Made by a program: the position numbers and the translations under genes
Part shown: positions 9,686 to 20,250 of the stretch, piece after piece
Layout: the number at the start of each line of letters is the position of its first letter
How positions within the stretch are numbered: the stretch's first letter is position 1
Notes under the pieces: generated by a model
Told to the model about the DNA's origin: nothing
What the model saw: the letters and a program-made list of their open reading frames with translations, nothing else
Database searches by the model: none
NCBI RefSeq assembly: GCF_012931685.1
Contig: NZ_JABANC010000001.1
Span: 372,001 to 436,000 of the forward strand
Origin: Hanstruepera ponticola
GTDB lineage: Bacteria; Bacteroidota; Bacteroidia; Flavobacteriales; Flavobacteriaceae
DNA length: 64,000 nucleotides
Reading direction: 5' to 3'

Positions 9686-11440
9686 ATGTATAGAAGTCAT
9701 AATTGTGGTGAATTAAGAGCATCACATATCAACGAAGAAGTAACGTTAGCAGGTTGGGTACAAAAATCTCGTGACAAAGGATTTATTGTTTGGGTCGATT
9801 TACGTGATAGGTATGGTATTACTCAATTGGTTTTTGATGAAGAGCGTACGTCTAAAGATATGATGAAAAAAGCTCAAAATCTAGGTCGGGAATTTGTTAT
9901 TCAAGTAAAAGGAACAGTCATTGAACGTGCCTCGAAAAACCCGAACATCCCAACGGGTGACATAGAATTATTGGTTTCAGAATTAAACATTTTAAACGAA
10001 GCTAAATTGCCACCGTTCACTATTGAAGACAAAACCGATGGCGGTGAAGACATCCGAATGAAATACCGCTATTTAGATATTCGACGTAATCCTGTTAAAA
10101 ACAGTTTGATATTTAGACATAAAGTTACACAGGAAGTTAGAAATTATTTATCAAAACAAGGCTTTATTGAAGTTGAAACACCTTATTTAATAAAATCTAC
10201 GCCTGAAGGTGCTCGCGATTTTGTAGTTCCAAGTAGAATGAATGAAGGTCAGTTTTATGCGCTACCACAATCACCTCAAACGTTTAAACAATTGCTAATG
10301 GTTGGTGGCATGGATAAGTATTTTCAAATTGTAAAGTGCTTTAGAGATGAAGATTTACGTGCAGATAGACAGCCTGAGTTTACACAGATAGATTGTGAAA
10401 TGGCATTCATAGAGCAAGAGGATATTTTAAATGCTTTTGAAGGTTTAACAAGACATCTTCTTAAAGAAATAAATGGTGTTGATATTGAAAAGTTCCCTCG
10501 AATGCTCTATGACGATGCGATGCGATTGTATGGTAATGATAAACCAGATATCCGCTTTGGAATGGAATTTGGCGAGTTAAATCAAGTTGCACAACATAAA
10601 GATTTTAATGTATTCAATTCAGCTGAATTGGTTGTTGGAATTGCTGTTCCTGGTGGAAATTCTTATACTAGAAAAGAAATTGATAAGCTTATTGATTGGG
10701 TAAAACGTCCTCAAGTTGGTGCATTAGGCATGGTTTATTGCAGGTATAATGAGGATGGTTCATTCAAATCATCAGTTGATAAATTTTATGACCAAGATGA
10801 TTTAGCTAAATGGGCAGAAGCTACTAAAGCGAAACCAGGCGATCTAATTTGTGTATTATCAGGTGAGACAAACAAAGTAAGAGCTCAATTAAGTGCTTTA
10901 CGTATGGAATTAGCTGAACGTCTAGGCTTAAGAAAGCCTAACGAATTTGCACCACTTTGGGTTATGGATTTTCCATTATTAGAATGGGATGAAGAAACCG
11001 AGCGTTATCATGCCATGCATCACCCGTTCACTTCACCTAAACCCGGACAGATAGAACTATTAAAAACCAATCCAGGCGAAGTAAAAGCTAATGCATACGA
11101 TTTAGTTTTAAATGGCAATGAAATTGGTGGTGGTTCTATAAGAATTCATGACAAAGAAACACAAGCTTTAATGTTTGATTATTTAGGATTTACCGAAGAA
11201 GAAGCTAAAGCACAATTTGGTTTTTTAATGGATGCTTTTCAATATGGAGCACCTCCTCATGGTGGTCTAGCATTTGGACTAGACCGACTAGTTGCCATTT
11301 TAGGTGGTCAAGAAACGATTCGAGATTTTATTGCATTTCCTAAAAATAATGCTGGGCGTGATGTCATGATTGATGCGCCTGCGCCTATTGACGAGGAGCA
11401 ACTTCAAGAATTGAGTTTAAAATTGAATTTGAAATCATAA
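9686..11440 (+). CDS. aspS: Aspartyl-tRNA synthetase
   Basis: A 584-residue class IIb synthetase charging tRNA-Asp. It has an OB-fold anticodon-binding domain ([20 protein letters not shown]), class II motif 2 ([17 protein letters not shown]), the bacterial GAD insertion, and motif 3 ([13 protein letters not shown]). Length is typical of bacterial AspRS. It stands alone between its own promoter and terminator. Confidence 0.97.
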   Translation: MYRSHNCGELRASHINEEVTLAGWVQKSRDKGFIVWVDLRDRYGITQLVFDEERTSKDMMKKAQNLGREFVIQVKGTVIERASKNPNIPTGDIELLVSELNILNEAKLPPFTIEDKTDGGEDIRMKYRYLDIRRNPVKNSLIFRHKVTQEVRNYLSKQGFIEVETPYLIKSTPEGARDFVVPSRMNEGQFYALPQSPQTFKQLLMVGGMDKYFQIVKCFRDEDLRADRQPEFTQIDCEMAFIEQEDILNAFEGLTRHLLKEINGVDIEKFPRMLYDDAMRLYGNDKPDIRFGMEFGELNQVAQHKDFNVFNSAELVVGIAVPGGNSYTRKEIDKLIDWVKRPQVGALGMVYCRYNEDGSFKSSVDKFYDQDDLAKWAEATKAKPGDLICVLSGETNKVRAQLSALRMELAERLGLRKPNEFAPLWVMDFPLLEWDEETERYHAMHHPFTSPKPGQIELLKTNPGEVKANAYDLVLNGNEIGGGSIRIHDKETQALMFDYLGFTEEEAKAQFGFLMDAFQYGAPPHGGLAFGLDRLVAILGGQETIRDFIAFPKNNAGRDVMIDAPAPIDEEQLQELSLKLNLKS

Positions 11441-11445
11441 AAATT

Positions 11446-11471
11446 AAATCCTGCTAAATGCAGGATTTTTT
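11446..11471 (+). terminator. Intrinsic terminator of aspS
   Basis: 9-bp stem AAATCCTGC / GCAGGATTT, 5-base loop, T tract, directly after the aspS stop. Confidence 0.85.
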
Positions 11472-11500
11472 AGTAGTTTTAATTTGTTCAATTAAAGTAA

Positions 11501-13279
11501 ATGACCATTAGGCAATTTATAAAACGAGTTCATATCTGGAGGTATAAATATATATCTCAAAAGAATTTTGTTATTTTATTAAGTATGCTAATTGGTTTAT
11601 TAGCAGGCCTCGTATCAGTAACTATAAAAAATATAACTTTTGGGATTGAATGGTTGCTGGAGAAAGTTGTTATTTGGTCTCAAAATAGCATCTATTTTAT
11701 CCTACCAGTAATTGGTATCTGGCTGGTGTATTTGTTCATGAAATATATTGCTAAAAAACCTGTTGAGCATGCCATTCCCAGTATTCTGTTTTCACTTTCT
11801 AAAAAGAATGGGCTTATTAAACCTAGTAAAATTTATTTACCATTAATTACTGCACCGCTAACAGTTGGTTTTGGTGGTTCGGTGGGTTTGTTAGGACCAG
11901 CCATTGCATCTGCTTCTGCCATAAGCTCCAATATTGGTCAATTATTCCATATTGATCGAAAAACGCGTACGCTTCTTATTGGTTGTGCTGCTGCAGGAGC
12001 TATTGCCTCTATATTTAAGTCGCCAATTGCAGCTATTATTTTTGCCATTGAAGTTTTTAGCCTAGATCTTACATTTGCTTCGTTATTACCATTATTAATC
12101 GCTTCTGTTTCATCAGTATTAACTTCTTACTTTTTTCTAGGGGATGGTGTTTTATTTAATTATAACGTATCTGATAAATTCGCGTTAAAAGACACACTTT
12201 TTTATATTGTATTAGGGATAGGAACTGGAATTGCATCTATCTATTTTTCCAAAATTTACTTTGCTACTTATTCCTTTTTTAACCGCTTTAAAACTAATGG
12301 TCAAAAACTTATAGTTGGTGGTCTTGCCATAGGAGCCATGTTGTACTTTATTCCTCCATTATACGGTGAAGGTTTTGGTTTTATTAATGATCTATTAGAT
12401 GGAAATCATCTTCATGCTTTAGGAAAAACCCCTTTTGATAAGTATCTCGATAATATTTGGGTGGTAATTGCCTTACTTATAGGCATTACCATATTCAAGG
12501 CTGTTGCCATGACAACCACTTTTGCGGCTGGTGGTTCAGGAGGTATTATTATACCAACAATGGTTATGGGAAGTGCGCTTGGTAATGTTGTTGCAAAAAT
12601 CATCAATAATATAGGTCTGAACTTTCATGTATCGGAAAGTAATTTCACACTCATTGGTATGGCTGGACTTATATCCGGTGTTTTACATGCACCTTTAACA
12701 GCTATATTTTTAATTGCAGAAATTACAGGTGGTTATGAGTTATTCGTACCATTAATGATAACGGTTTCTATGTCATTCATCATTACTCGAAATACCATTG
12801 AACATACGATTTACACAAAAGAATTAGCCGAGAAAGGTGCATTACTGACGCATGATAAAGATCAAAGTGTATTAACTATAATGACTTTAGATAGTGTTAT
12901 TGAACAAAATTTTATTGAATTACATCCTGACATGTCATTAGGTGACATGCTGCATAGAGGTGTTTCAAAATCAAACAGAAACTTATTTCCAGTAGTTGAT
13001 GAGGAAAAACGGTTAGTTGGTATATTGCTTTTAGACGATATAAGAAATATTATGTTTGACCAATCACTATATAGTTCAACTTCAGTTGAAACTTTCATGC
13101 AAATACCACCTGGTTTTATTGATTATGACAAAGACAACATGAAAAAGGTCATGCAAAAATTTCAAGATTTGGGTGTATGGAATTTGCCAGTCATTAAAAA
13201 TGGTAAGTATTTAGGGTTTGTTTCCAAATCAAAATTACTTACGGCCTACAGGCGTGAACTCATTAATTATACAACCTGA
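11501..13279 (+). CDS. ClC-family chloride channel/transporter with C-terminal CBS pair
   Basis: A 592-residue voltage-gated-chloride-channel family protein: ten or more membrane helices in residues about 20-430, then two CBS domains (about 460-590). Family landmarks are HAIPSI (selectivity loop), GSVGLLGP, KSPIAAIIFAIEVFSLD and TGGYELFVPL. At the two glutamates that couple chloride to protons in E. coli ClC (E148 and E203), this protein has Leu131 and Val185, so it may conduct passively rather than exchange protons. It is followed after 2 bp by a small membrane protein gene, probably in the same operon. Confidence 0.92.
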   Translation: MTIRQFIKRVHIWRYKYISQKNFVILLSMLIGLLAGLVSVTIKNITFGIEWLLEKVVIWSQNSIYFILPVIGIWLVYLFMKYIAKKPVEHAIPSILFSLSKKNGLIKPSKIYLPLITAPLTVGFGGSVGLLGPAIASASAISSNIGQLFHIDRKTRTLLIGCAAAGAIASIFKSPIAAIIFAIEVFSLDLTFASLLPLLIASVSSVLTSYFFLGDGVLFNYNVSDKFALKDTLFYIVLGIGTGIASIYFSKIYFATYSFFNRFKTNGQKLIVGGLAIGAMLYFIPPLYGEGFGFINDLLDGNHLHALGKTPFDKYLDNIWVVIALLIGITIFKAVAMTTTFAAGGSGGIIIPTMVMGSALGNVVAKIINNIGLNFHVSESNFTLIGMAGLISGVLHAPLTAIFLIAEITGGYELFVPLMITVSMSFIITRNTIEHTIYTKELAEKGALLTHDKDQSVLTIMTLDSVIEQNFIELHPDMSLGDMLHRGVSKSNRNLFPVVDEEKRLVGILLLDDIRNIMFDQSLYSSTSVETFMQIPPGFIDYDKDNMKKVMQKFQDLGVWNLPVIKNGKYLGFVSKSKLLTAYRRELINYTT

Positions 13280-13281
13280 TT

Positions 13282-13515
13282 ATGAAGTATTTGATTTTTT
13301 TGTTATTTATTTTATCTGTTGGAGCGATTACTACAGGGCTTATTGCAGATTTAGAATATTCTGAAAAGTTAGTAGGATATGGTGTTGCTGGATTATTTTT
13401 TATAGTATTCCCATTATTTTCTTGGCATCGATGGAAAAACAAAGATGTTAAAGATTACTTACTGACTAAAGAAAATTTGGATAAAATGCGAGAAAGAGAA
13501 AAAAGAAATAATTAG
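13282..13515 (+). CDS. Small two-helix membrane protein
   Basis: A 77-residue protein with two hydrophobic segments (residues 1-20 and 33-52) and a charged C-terminal tail. It starts 2 bp after the ClC gene, so it is probably co-transcribed and possibly accessory to it. Its end overlaps tadA by 4 bp on the opposite strand. No known domain recognised. Confidence 0.72.
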   Translation: MKYLIFLLFILSVGAITTGLIADLEYSEKLVGYGVAGLFFIVFPLFSWHRWKNKDVKDYLLTKENLDKMREREKRNN

Positions 13516-13961
13516 TTCAGATTACGTTTCTCAATAAAAAAACGTTTCAACAGTATAGATGCTTCATCTGCCATAACCCCTCCTTCTATTTTTGTTTTAG
13601 GGTGTAGCTTGGTTTGCAATTTGATACATCCACGTTCTTCATCTCGAGCACCAAAAACAATCCTAGAAATTTGACTCCAATACAATGCACCAGCACACAT
13701 TTGGCATGGCTCTAAAGTAACATAAAGTGTACAATCATGTAAATACTTTCCGCCTAAAAAATTGGCTGCAGCTGTGATGGCTTGCATCTCGGCATGAGCT
13801 GTGACATCATTTAATAATTCAGTTAAATTATGTCCTCTAGCAATAATTCTATCCTTAATAACAACAACTGCTCCAACTGGAATTTCACCTTTTTCAAAGG
13901 CTATTTGGGCTTCCTGTAATGCCTTCTTCATAAAATAATTGTCGTCAAATAAAACTTCCAT
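13512..13961 (-). CDS. tadA: tRNA-specific adenosine deaminase
   Basis: A 149-residue zinc deaminase that converts A34 to inosine in tRNA-Arg. The zinc and catalytic motifs TAHAEMQAI and EPCQMCAGAL are intact. The frame is open further upstream, but that part overlaps the neighbouring protease terminator and a -7 element (TATTTTTG, 13969-13976), so MEVLFDDNYFM at 13961 is the start. A general nucleoside deaminase is less likely given PCQMCAGALYWSQI. Confidence 0.92.
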   Translation of the reverse strand: MEVLFDDNYFMKKALQEAQIAFEKGEIPVGAVVVIKDRIIARGHNLTELLNDVTAHAEMQAITAAANFLGGKYLHDCTLYVTLEPCQMCAGALYWSQISRIVFGARDEERGCIKLQTKLHPKTKIEGGVMADEASILLKRFFIEKRNLN

Positions 13962-13968
13962 AGTATTA

Positions 13969-13976
13969 CAAAAATA
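13969..13976 (-). promoter_or_regulatory. -7 element of tadA, very short leader
   Basis: The reverse strand reads TATTTTTG. Its G is 8 bases before the tadA ATG, so only a few untranslated bases are expected. Confidence 0.5.
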
Positions 13977-14007
13977 AAAAAAGGCAACCATCATTGACGG
14001 TTGCCTT
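13972..14007 (-). terminator. Intrinsic terminator of the M36 protease gene
   Basis: Arms AAGGCAACC (13981-13989) and GGTTGCCTT (13999-14007) with a 9-base loop; on the reverse strand the stem is followed by a T-rich tract. It overlaps the tadA promoter. Confidence 0.85.
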
Positions 14008-14029
14008 AAAATATTTTATTTTTTAAAGA

Positions 14030-16690
14030 TTAATTTTTAATAATCTTACTGTTGGAGTTAATGAACTCGCCTTTAATATTTAGAACGTAAATTCCTGATT
14101 GGAATAAGTTCATGTTTATTTCAACTTCTCCAAACAAATCAACTTGTTTAGAGTAAACCTGTCTTCCATTGATATCGGTTAATGTCAAGACAACTTTACC
14201 AAAGTTTTTATTTGTTTTAATGAATACATTGTTATTTGTTGGATTAGGATAAATCAAGTAATCATTTTCATTAAATTCATCTACACTTAAGCTAGTACAG
14301 TTAGCTAAAGTTGGGAATGTATCTGGTGGAAGTGTAAAATCTTCAACTTGATCAGTTCGGCTAAAAGCAGCTCCTTGAGAAGCATTAAGACCTAACCCTC
14401 TTGCAGCAAAAACCTCCCAAATCATACATTGGTCTTCGCCTCCAGTAAGTGCCATGTCAGCAGCTAGAATAGCGTCTCTACCATCAACAAAACCTGGACT
14501 GCATGGTTGTAACTTCAAACCATCCATCACTACTTGCATAACTCTATTATTTCCGCCTGTGCCATTATAATAGTCTTCATCAAAACCATATTTTTGAACA
14601 TAAGCGTAGGCTAAATCATATAATACTGTAGCCCAAATAAATCCGATACCGTGTGGTTGCGATACAGCAGCAGTATTGTTAGTATCAGCGTATGTAAATC
14701 CATTAACAGCAAAATTGGTACTGTATTTGGCATTTCTAATTCCAATTCCGTCTATAGATTGACCAGCTGAATATGTTACAATCCCTCGTCCTGTATCAAA
14801 ATCTTCATCAGCTGTCATTGTTAACATTAGTGAGAACCAATCTGACCATCCTTCTCCCATTTGAGTAGGATTTGTAAGACAATTAGCAGCAGCGGCTCCA
14901 CCAGTTAACCTATTAGAAATTCCATGCCCATACTCATGACCAACAATTCCGTTATCTAAACTACCATCTCTTTCATATGGACCTGCATCTTGCAACGAAG
15001 CATTAATAGTTTCACCGTTTTCCAAAGCGGCAATAATGGCTTCTCCATCAGCTTGATTGACACTAATGGCTGGAATTGATACATTTGCACCTACGGCTCC
15101 TCCTCCCATGGAAATAAATTCAGGATCGGCTACATTATTAACAATTATTACAGCAACAGCTCCAGCATTTTCAGCAGCTAATGTTTTAAAACCAAACTCA
15201 CAAACACCTCTACGAATCACAGCTATTTTTCCAATTAATGAAGCTACATTAGTAATCGTGTTACAAGCATCATTAGGATCAGCAGATTGCATTCCTCCTA
15301 TATTATTGTCTATTACTAAAGCTAAATCTGCCGTTATAGGCGTAGAAGTCAGCGTTCCTCCATATTGAGCAGGAAGACCAGGGTAATCTCCAGCCAAAGA
15401 GCCTGTATTTATTGAAAGTGGATCACCTGGAGGGCCTGATGCCGACCATAAAAACATGGTCATTCCTGGGTTTGAGCCATCAGCTGGTGTACCAAATGTC
15501 GCATTGTTTAATCCAGCACCATCTTGTCCATCAGCAAAGACAAAATCATTACCTAAACCTTGTCCTGAATAGTTGGTTTGTTGGAAATTTCCACTAGCTT
15601 CATCAAATCCATATTGATACCATACATCATGCATGATATTATTCATATAGAACAAGTTTGTGATTGAAACATCTTCATAAAGTGCAGGCGCTTGATCTAT
15701 ATTAAGTGGGAAATCAAAATTTAAAGAAGCTGTTCCGTCAGGTGAATAACCAACATTATTGTTGGCATCTCTATCTTCCATTGCCCATACATTATTACCT
15801 CTGGTAATCGTATGTTCCGCACCAACATTACCATCTGTATCATGCCATCCAAAAGGAGAAGCATTGGCATCAGCTGGTTCACTTAATAATGTTCTTCCTC
15901 CATGAATAGGGCTTTCGGTTGGAATGGCATAAACATTATATTGAGACCCATCCACAAGAAGTGAATTACTCTTGAACAAACTAAAATCTTTTGAACTATT
16001 TTGTTTGGAGTGCCCATGATTAATGTGGTTAGAATCACCAAAATTACATGTCAATATCCAATCAGTTTGATTTATGATTTCTCCATTTAATGCATTTACT
16101 CTGATGCTCCACCAATTCTTACCGTCATTTGTATGAATGCTTAAATCCCAGGATAAAACCAAATCACCTTCGAGTGTTTTAAAATAAACCAATTCAACTG
16201 GTATTTCTGTTTTAGAGACATTACCGTCAGTAAACAAATATTTATTTTGGTCTGCTTCTAACACCTCTAATCCTTCAATACTTCCTAAACTTAAAGAGGC
16301 AACAACACTCTCAATTGCTGCTTGAGCATTGATTAATGGACTGACAGTATTCACTCTACTGGCAATATCACTGATAAAATTATTGGCATAATAAAAAACA
16401 GAATTGTCTTTTATTGCGACACTAGAAATGGCGTTAAAAATATTAATGCCTTGGTAACGTTGATTAACATAAACATGTGTAATCTTCGTTTTTTTTGAAT
16501 AAAATTCTTTACTAATTGATAAATCAGCAATGTCACTGCTTAATAAATTGTAATTTTCTTTTTCTTGGTCAAGGTACATTTGTATCTTAGAGCCATATTC
16601 TGATTCTGTTAGGCCATTTTGCGAAAACCCCTTATGGGCAAACAAAACTATTCCTAAAAAAAACAAAAACTTAAAGTAATTGTACTTCAT
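14030..16690 (-). CDS. Secreted M36 (fungalysin-type) metallopeptidase with PA domain and T9SS sorting domain
   Basis: An 886-residue exported protease: signal peptide (HKGFSQ), fungalysin/thermolysin-type propeptide to about residue 215, catalytic domain with zinc motif HEYGHGISNRL near residue 583, and a PA domain inserted at about 450-550 (KIAVIRRGVCEFGFKTLAAE). The C-terminal type A T9SS domain (LIYPNPTNNNVFIKT to IKN) directs secretion through the outer membrane. It probably degrades extracellular protein for nutrition. Own promoter (TATATTTG) and own terminator. Confidence 0.93.
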   Translation of the reverse strand: MKYNYFKFLFFLGIVLFAHKGFSQNGLTESEYGSKIQMYLDQEKENYNLLSSDIADLSISKEFYSKKTKITHVYVNQRYQGINIFNAISSVAIKDNSVFYYANNFISDIASRVNTVSPLINAQAAIESVVASLSLGSIEGLEVLEADQNKYLFTDGNVSKTEIPVELVYFKTLEGDLVLSWDLSIHTNDGKNWWSIRVNALNGEIINQTDWILTCNFGDSNHINHGHSKQNSSKDFSLFKSNSLLVDGSQYNVYAIPTESPIHGGRTLLSEPADANASPFGWHDTDGNVGAEHTITRGNNVWAMEDRDANNNVGYSPDGTASLNFDFPLNIDQAPALYEDVSITNLFYMNNIMHDVWYQYGFDEASGNFQQTNYSGQGLGNDFVFADGQDGAGLNNATFGTPADGSNPGMTMFLWSASGPPGDPLSINTGSLAGDYPGLPAQYGGTLTSTPITADLALVIDNNIGGMQSADPNDACNTITNVASLIGKIAVIRRGVCEFGFKTLAAENAGAVAVIIVNNVADPEFISMGGGAVGANVSIPAISVNQADGEAIIAALENGETINASLQDAGPYERDGSLDNGIVGHEYGHGISNRLTGGAAAANCLTNPTQMGEGWSDWFSLMLTMTADEDFDTGRGIVTYSAGQSIDGIGIRNAKYSTNFAVNGFTYADTNNTAAVSQPHGIGFIWATVLYDLAYAYVQKYGFDEDYYNGTGGNNRVMQVVMDGLKLQPCSPGFVDGRDAILAADMALTGGEDQCMIWEVFAARGLGLNASQGAAFSRTDQVEDFTLPPDTFPTLANCTSLSVDEFNENDYLIYPNPTNNNVFIKTNKNFGKVVLTLTDINGRQVYSKQVDLFGEVEINMNLFQSGIYVLNIKGEFINSNSKIIKN

Positions 16691-16727
16691 TTTTTCAATT
16701 TTTTGTTATTCATATTTGATAATTTCA

Positions 16728-16735
16728 CAAATATA
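16728..16735 (-). promoter_or_regulatory. -7 element of the M36 protease gene
   Basis: The reverse strand reads TATATTTG, 38 bp before the start codon. Confidence 0.55.
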
Positions 16736-16832
16736 AGGAAGAGTTCGTGATTTTATTGCATTAACTTAAAATAATTAAATTCATAATTGTTTTATACGCT
16801 ATTTTAATAATTTTACACGTTATTACTCACCA

Positions 16833-18593
16833 ATGATGAACAGCTTTTTAAATACCATTAATTCTCCTGATGATTTAAAAAAATTAACTCACGAGCAACT
16901 AAAAGCGCTTGCCAAGGAGTTACGTAAATTCATCATTGACATTGTAGCTGTAAAGGAAGGGCATTTAGGAGCAAGTTTAGGTGTGGTAGAATTAACTTTG
17001 GCAATTCATTACGTTTACAACACTCCTGATGATCTACTGATATGGGATGTTGGCCACCAAGCTTATGTGCATAAAATATTAACAGGTAGAAAAGAAAAGT
17101 TCCATACAAATAGGCAAATTCATGGTATAAGTGGTTTCCCTAAAAGAAGTGAAAGCGAATTTGATACCTTTGGAACAGGACACTCTTCAACCTCAATTTC
17201 AGCTATTTTGGGAATGGCGATTGCCTCTAAAATAAAAGGAGATTCAAGCAGGCATCATATTGCGGTTATTGGTGATGCTTCAATAGCCAGTGGAATGGCC
17301 TTTGAAGGGCTTAATCACGCTGGTGCAACTAACACCAATATTCTTGTTATTCTTAATGATAATGCAATAGGAATAGATCCAAGCGTTGGTGCTTTGAAAG
17401 AGTATTTAACCAATGTAAAAACAGGAAACCAAAAACAAGATAACATTTTTGAAGCTTTAAATTTTAATTACTCGGGACCAGTAGATGGTCATAATATCTC
17501 CAAACTTATTTCTGAATTAGAACGCCTAAAATCTATTAAAGGTCCAAAGTTTTTACATGTCACAACCACCAAGGGTAAAGGACTAAAACAAGCCGAAGAA
17601 AATCAAGTTACATATCACGCTCCAGGTAAATTCAACGCCATTACTGGCGATATTGTGCCAAAATCGGAAGTGATACAACCTCCAAAATTTCAAGATGTTT
17701 TTGGTATTACTTTAGTGGAACTTGCTAAATCAAACGAATCTATTATTGGAATTACGCCAGCTATGCCAACTGGTAGTTCTATGAAGCTCATGATTGATGA
17801 GTTTCCCAACAGGGCTTTTGATGTAGGTATAGCCGAACAGCATGCCGTTACACTTGCGGCAGGCATGGCCACACAAGGAATGATTCCTTTTTGTAATATT
17901 TACTCCACTTTTTTACAACGTGCATATGATCAAATCATTCATGATGTAGCACTACAAAACCTACCTGTAATATTCTTTTTAGATAGATCAGGATTGGTTG
18001 GAGAAGACGGTGCCACACATCATGGCGCTTTTGATATGGCATATTTGAGATGCATCCCTAACATAACCCTGTTTGCTCCTAGAAATGAAATTGAGCTCCG
18101 AAATATTATGTTTACTGCGCAACTTGGTCATTTTAAAGGTCCACTTGCTATAAGATATCCTAGAGGAAGAGGCGTCACATTAAATTGGAACTTACCGTTA
18201 AAAAAAATAAAAATAGGTAAAGGTGTTCAGTTAAAAAAAGGTAAAACAATTGCTGTTTTAAGTATTGGAACAATTTCTAACAATGTGGAGAAAGCTATAA
18301 GAAATATGGATATATCACATTATGACATGAGATTTGTAAAGCCTTTAGACACCAATTTACTTCATGATATTTTTGAAACTTATAAAACTTTAGTAACTGT
18401 TGAAGATGGTTGCGTTATTGGTGGGTTTGGTTCTGCTATTTCAGAATTTGCGACTAAAAATAATTACAAGAACATTATTAAGGTTTTAGGAATTCCTGAT
18501 TATTTTATAGAACATGCTAGTGTGCAAGAACTTCAAGACGAAATTGGCTTAAGCCCTTCAAAAATAAGAACTTATTTAGAGAGTTTAACATAA
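16833..18593 (+). CDS. dxs: 1-deoxy-D-xylulose-5-phosphate synthase
   Basis: A 586-residue thiamine-diphosphate enzyme that makes DXP from pyruvate and glyceraldehyde 3-phosphate, first step of the MEP isoprenoid pathway. It shows VWDVGHQAYVHKILTGR-like and SISAILGMA motifs of DXS, GDASIASGMAFEGLNH for ThDP and magnesium binding, and AEQHAVTLAAGMA with the catalytic glutamate. It is slightly shorter than the usual 620-640 residues. ATGs at 16833 and 16836 are equivalent starts. With the polyprenyl synthetase at 1.8 kb it supplies isoprenoids. Confidence 0.93.
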   Translation: MMNSFLNTINSPDDLKKLTHEQLKALAKELRKFIIDIVAVKEGHLGASLGVVELTLAIHYVYNTPDDLLIWDVGHQAYVHKILTGRKEKFHTNRQIHGISGFPKRSESEFDTFGTGHSSTSISAILGMAIASKIKGDSSRHHIAVIGDASIASGMAFEGLNHAGATNTNILVILNDNAIGIDPSVGALKEYLTNVKTGNQKQDNIFEALNFNYSGPVDGHNISKLISELERLKSIKGPKFLHVTTTKGKGLKQAEENQVTYHAPGKFNAITGDIVPKSEVIQPPKFQDVFGITLVELAKSNESIIGITPAMPTGSSMKLMIDEFPNRAFDVGIAEQHAVTLAAGMATQGMIPFCNIYSTFLQRAYDQIIHDVALQNLPVIFFLDRSGLVGEDGATHHGAFDMAYLRCIPNITLFAPRNEIELRNIMFTAQLGHFKGPLAIRYPRGRGVTLNWNLPLKKIKIGKGVQLKKGKTIAVLSIGTISNNVEKAIRNMDISHYDMRFVKPLDTNLLHDIFETYKTLVTVEDGCVIGGFGSAISEFATKNNYKNIIKVLGIPDYFIEHASVQELQDEIGLSPSKIRTYLESLT

Positions 18594-18598
18594 TAAAT

Positions 18599-18724
18599 CT
18601 AATCCTCAACATAGTATTGCGCCTCAAATTCTGGAGCGTTATCATTAGATATTTCATTTAATGCCAATAAGCAAGCAAATGTTACAAAGAAAATAACAAT
18701 GGCTCCAAGAATATTTTTTTTCAT
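18599..18724 (-). CDS. Small membrane protein, 41 residues
   Basis: Starting from the ATG at 18724, this short frame encodes MKKNILGAIVIFFVTFACLL and an acidic tail. One membrane helix or an uncleaved signal is likely. An upstream in-frame ATG (18781) would add a polar extension with no signal-like features. No known family recognised. Confidence 0.5.
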   Translation of the reverse strand: MKKNILGAIVIFFVTFACLLALNEISNDNAPEFEAQYYVED

Positions 18725-18822
18725 GACAGTATCTTTAAGATTCGAGAAGCTAAACTTATAATAAACATCGTTAAAATTCAAATTTATTCGATGTGTTGCG
18801 TTTTTAGGAAAGATTATTCTTA

Positions 18823-20169
18823 CTAAATGTAAATTCCACGTATTTTTTTATAATCTAATATGGCACGACTGTCAGATAATGATGCGACGTAATTACAAAC
18901 AGCTAATAATTGATCATACAGATTGTCTTCATCCTTAACAAATATTTTATTAGCTAGAGCTTTGAGTATAAGTTTATCATAGTTTGACAGTTTTCCTGAA
19001 AATTTATTTATTATAGCGCTAACATAAGTTTTCAATAATGTATTTATAACACGATAGCCCATAATCTCTTTATCTATAACTTCTTTTGATTGATATATCT
19101 TATTGATGCTTATTTTTATGATATCATTAATTTGGGCTTCATATTTACTTTTATCTAATAGTGCATAATTAAAGCTATCATTGAGTATTTTCTCTTCATT
19201 GGAAATAAAAACATCAACAGCTTCATTTATAAGAGTATTGATTGCCAAAGCTCTTAAATAGCTTATTCTATCTTTGGTTGTTTCTAATTGATTGTACTTT
19301 TTTGTTTGAATAGTATCCCTTACAAGATTTATCAAGTACTCCAACGCAAATTCTTCTTGAATCAAACCTAAATTGATACCATCTTCAAAATCAATAATCG
19401 TATAGCATATATCATCTGCGGCTTCAACTAAAAAAGCAAGTGGATGTCTAGAAAAACTTAAATCATTATTAGCACCTCTTTTTATTAATCCTAATTCATT
19501 TACGATATCAACAAACGCTTCCTTTTCACTTTGAAAAAAACCATATTTTTTGTCGGCAATGTGATTTGATGGTTTTATAGGCAAGGACTCTTTAGGATAT
19601 TTCATAAAAGCACCAAGGGTGGCATAACTCAATCTCAATCCTCCTTCTCTACCTACTCTGCTTTCGGTTAAAATTTTTAAGCCGTTTGCATTTCCTTCAA
19701 AATCGCATAAATCTTGATATTCTTTTTCTGTTAATTGAGATTTAAAAACCTGTCCGTCTCCTGTTTTAAAGAATTCACCAATAGCTTTCTCACCTGAATG
19801 TCCAAAAGGTGGATTTCCAATATCATGAGCCAAAGCAGCAGCAGCAACAATAGCTCCAAAATCATTGGGTTGATACCCATGAATATTTTGTAAATGTGGA
19901 TATTTCTCTATTAATTTTTTACCTGCTTTTCTTCCTAAAGTTCTCCCAACTACACTAACCTCTAAACTGTGAGTTAATCTCGTATGTACAAAGTCTGTTT
20001 TAGACAATGGAATAACTTGGGTTTTATCTTGAAGACTTCTAAATTCTGAAGAAAATATCACGCGATCATAATCTACTTCAAAACCTAACCGCGTTTCATC
20101 CTGTTCTTTTCTTAATCTTTTGTTAGTATCTCCATACCGCTTTAGAGAAAGTAATTGTTCCCAATTCAT
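18823..20169 (-). CDS. dgt: Deoxyguanosinetriphosphate triphosphohydrolase
   Basis: A 448-residue HD-domain dGTPase that splits dGTP into deoxyguanosine and triphosphate. Motifs: FRSLQDKTQVIPL near the N-terminus, RLTHSLEVS, and the HD-type AHDIGNPPFGHSGE, then ICYTIIDFEDGI. The frame is open to 20250, but family members begin at MNWEQLLSLKRYGD (20169), and the upstream part overlaps the putative Pho-regulated promoter of the TonB receptor. The bifunctional nature of some members cannot be judged. Confidence 0.92.
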   Translation of the reverse strand: MNWEQLLSLKRYGDTNKRLRKEQDETRLGFEVDYDRVIFSSEFRSLQDKTQVIPLSKTDFVHTRLTHSLEVSVVGRTLGRKAGKKLIEKYPHLQNIHGYQPNDFGAIVAAAALAHDIGNPPFGHSGEKAIGEFFKTGDGQVFKSQLTEKEYQDLCDFEGNANGLKILTESRVGREGGLRLSYATLGAFMKYPKESLPIKPSNHIADKKYGFFQSEKEAFVDIVNELGLIKRGANNDLSFSRHPLAFLVEAADDICYTIIDFEDGINLGLIQEEFALEYLINLVRDTIQTKKYNQLETTKDRISYLRALAINTLINEAVDVFISNEEKILNDSFNYALLDKSKYEAQINDIIKISINKIYQSKEVIDKEIMGYRVINTLLKTYVSAIINKFSGKLSNYDKLILKALANKIFVKDEDNLYDQLLAVCNYVASLSDSRAILDYKKIRGIYI

Positions 20170-20250
20170 AGATAAATAATTGACTTGCAATATACATTTT
20201 TTCAATGTTAAGAAATCTTTTCTAAATGCAATTTTTTTATCCATTTGCAT

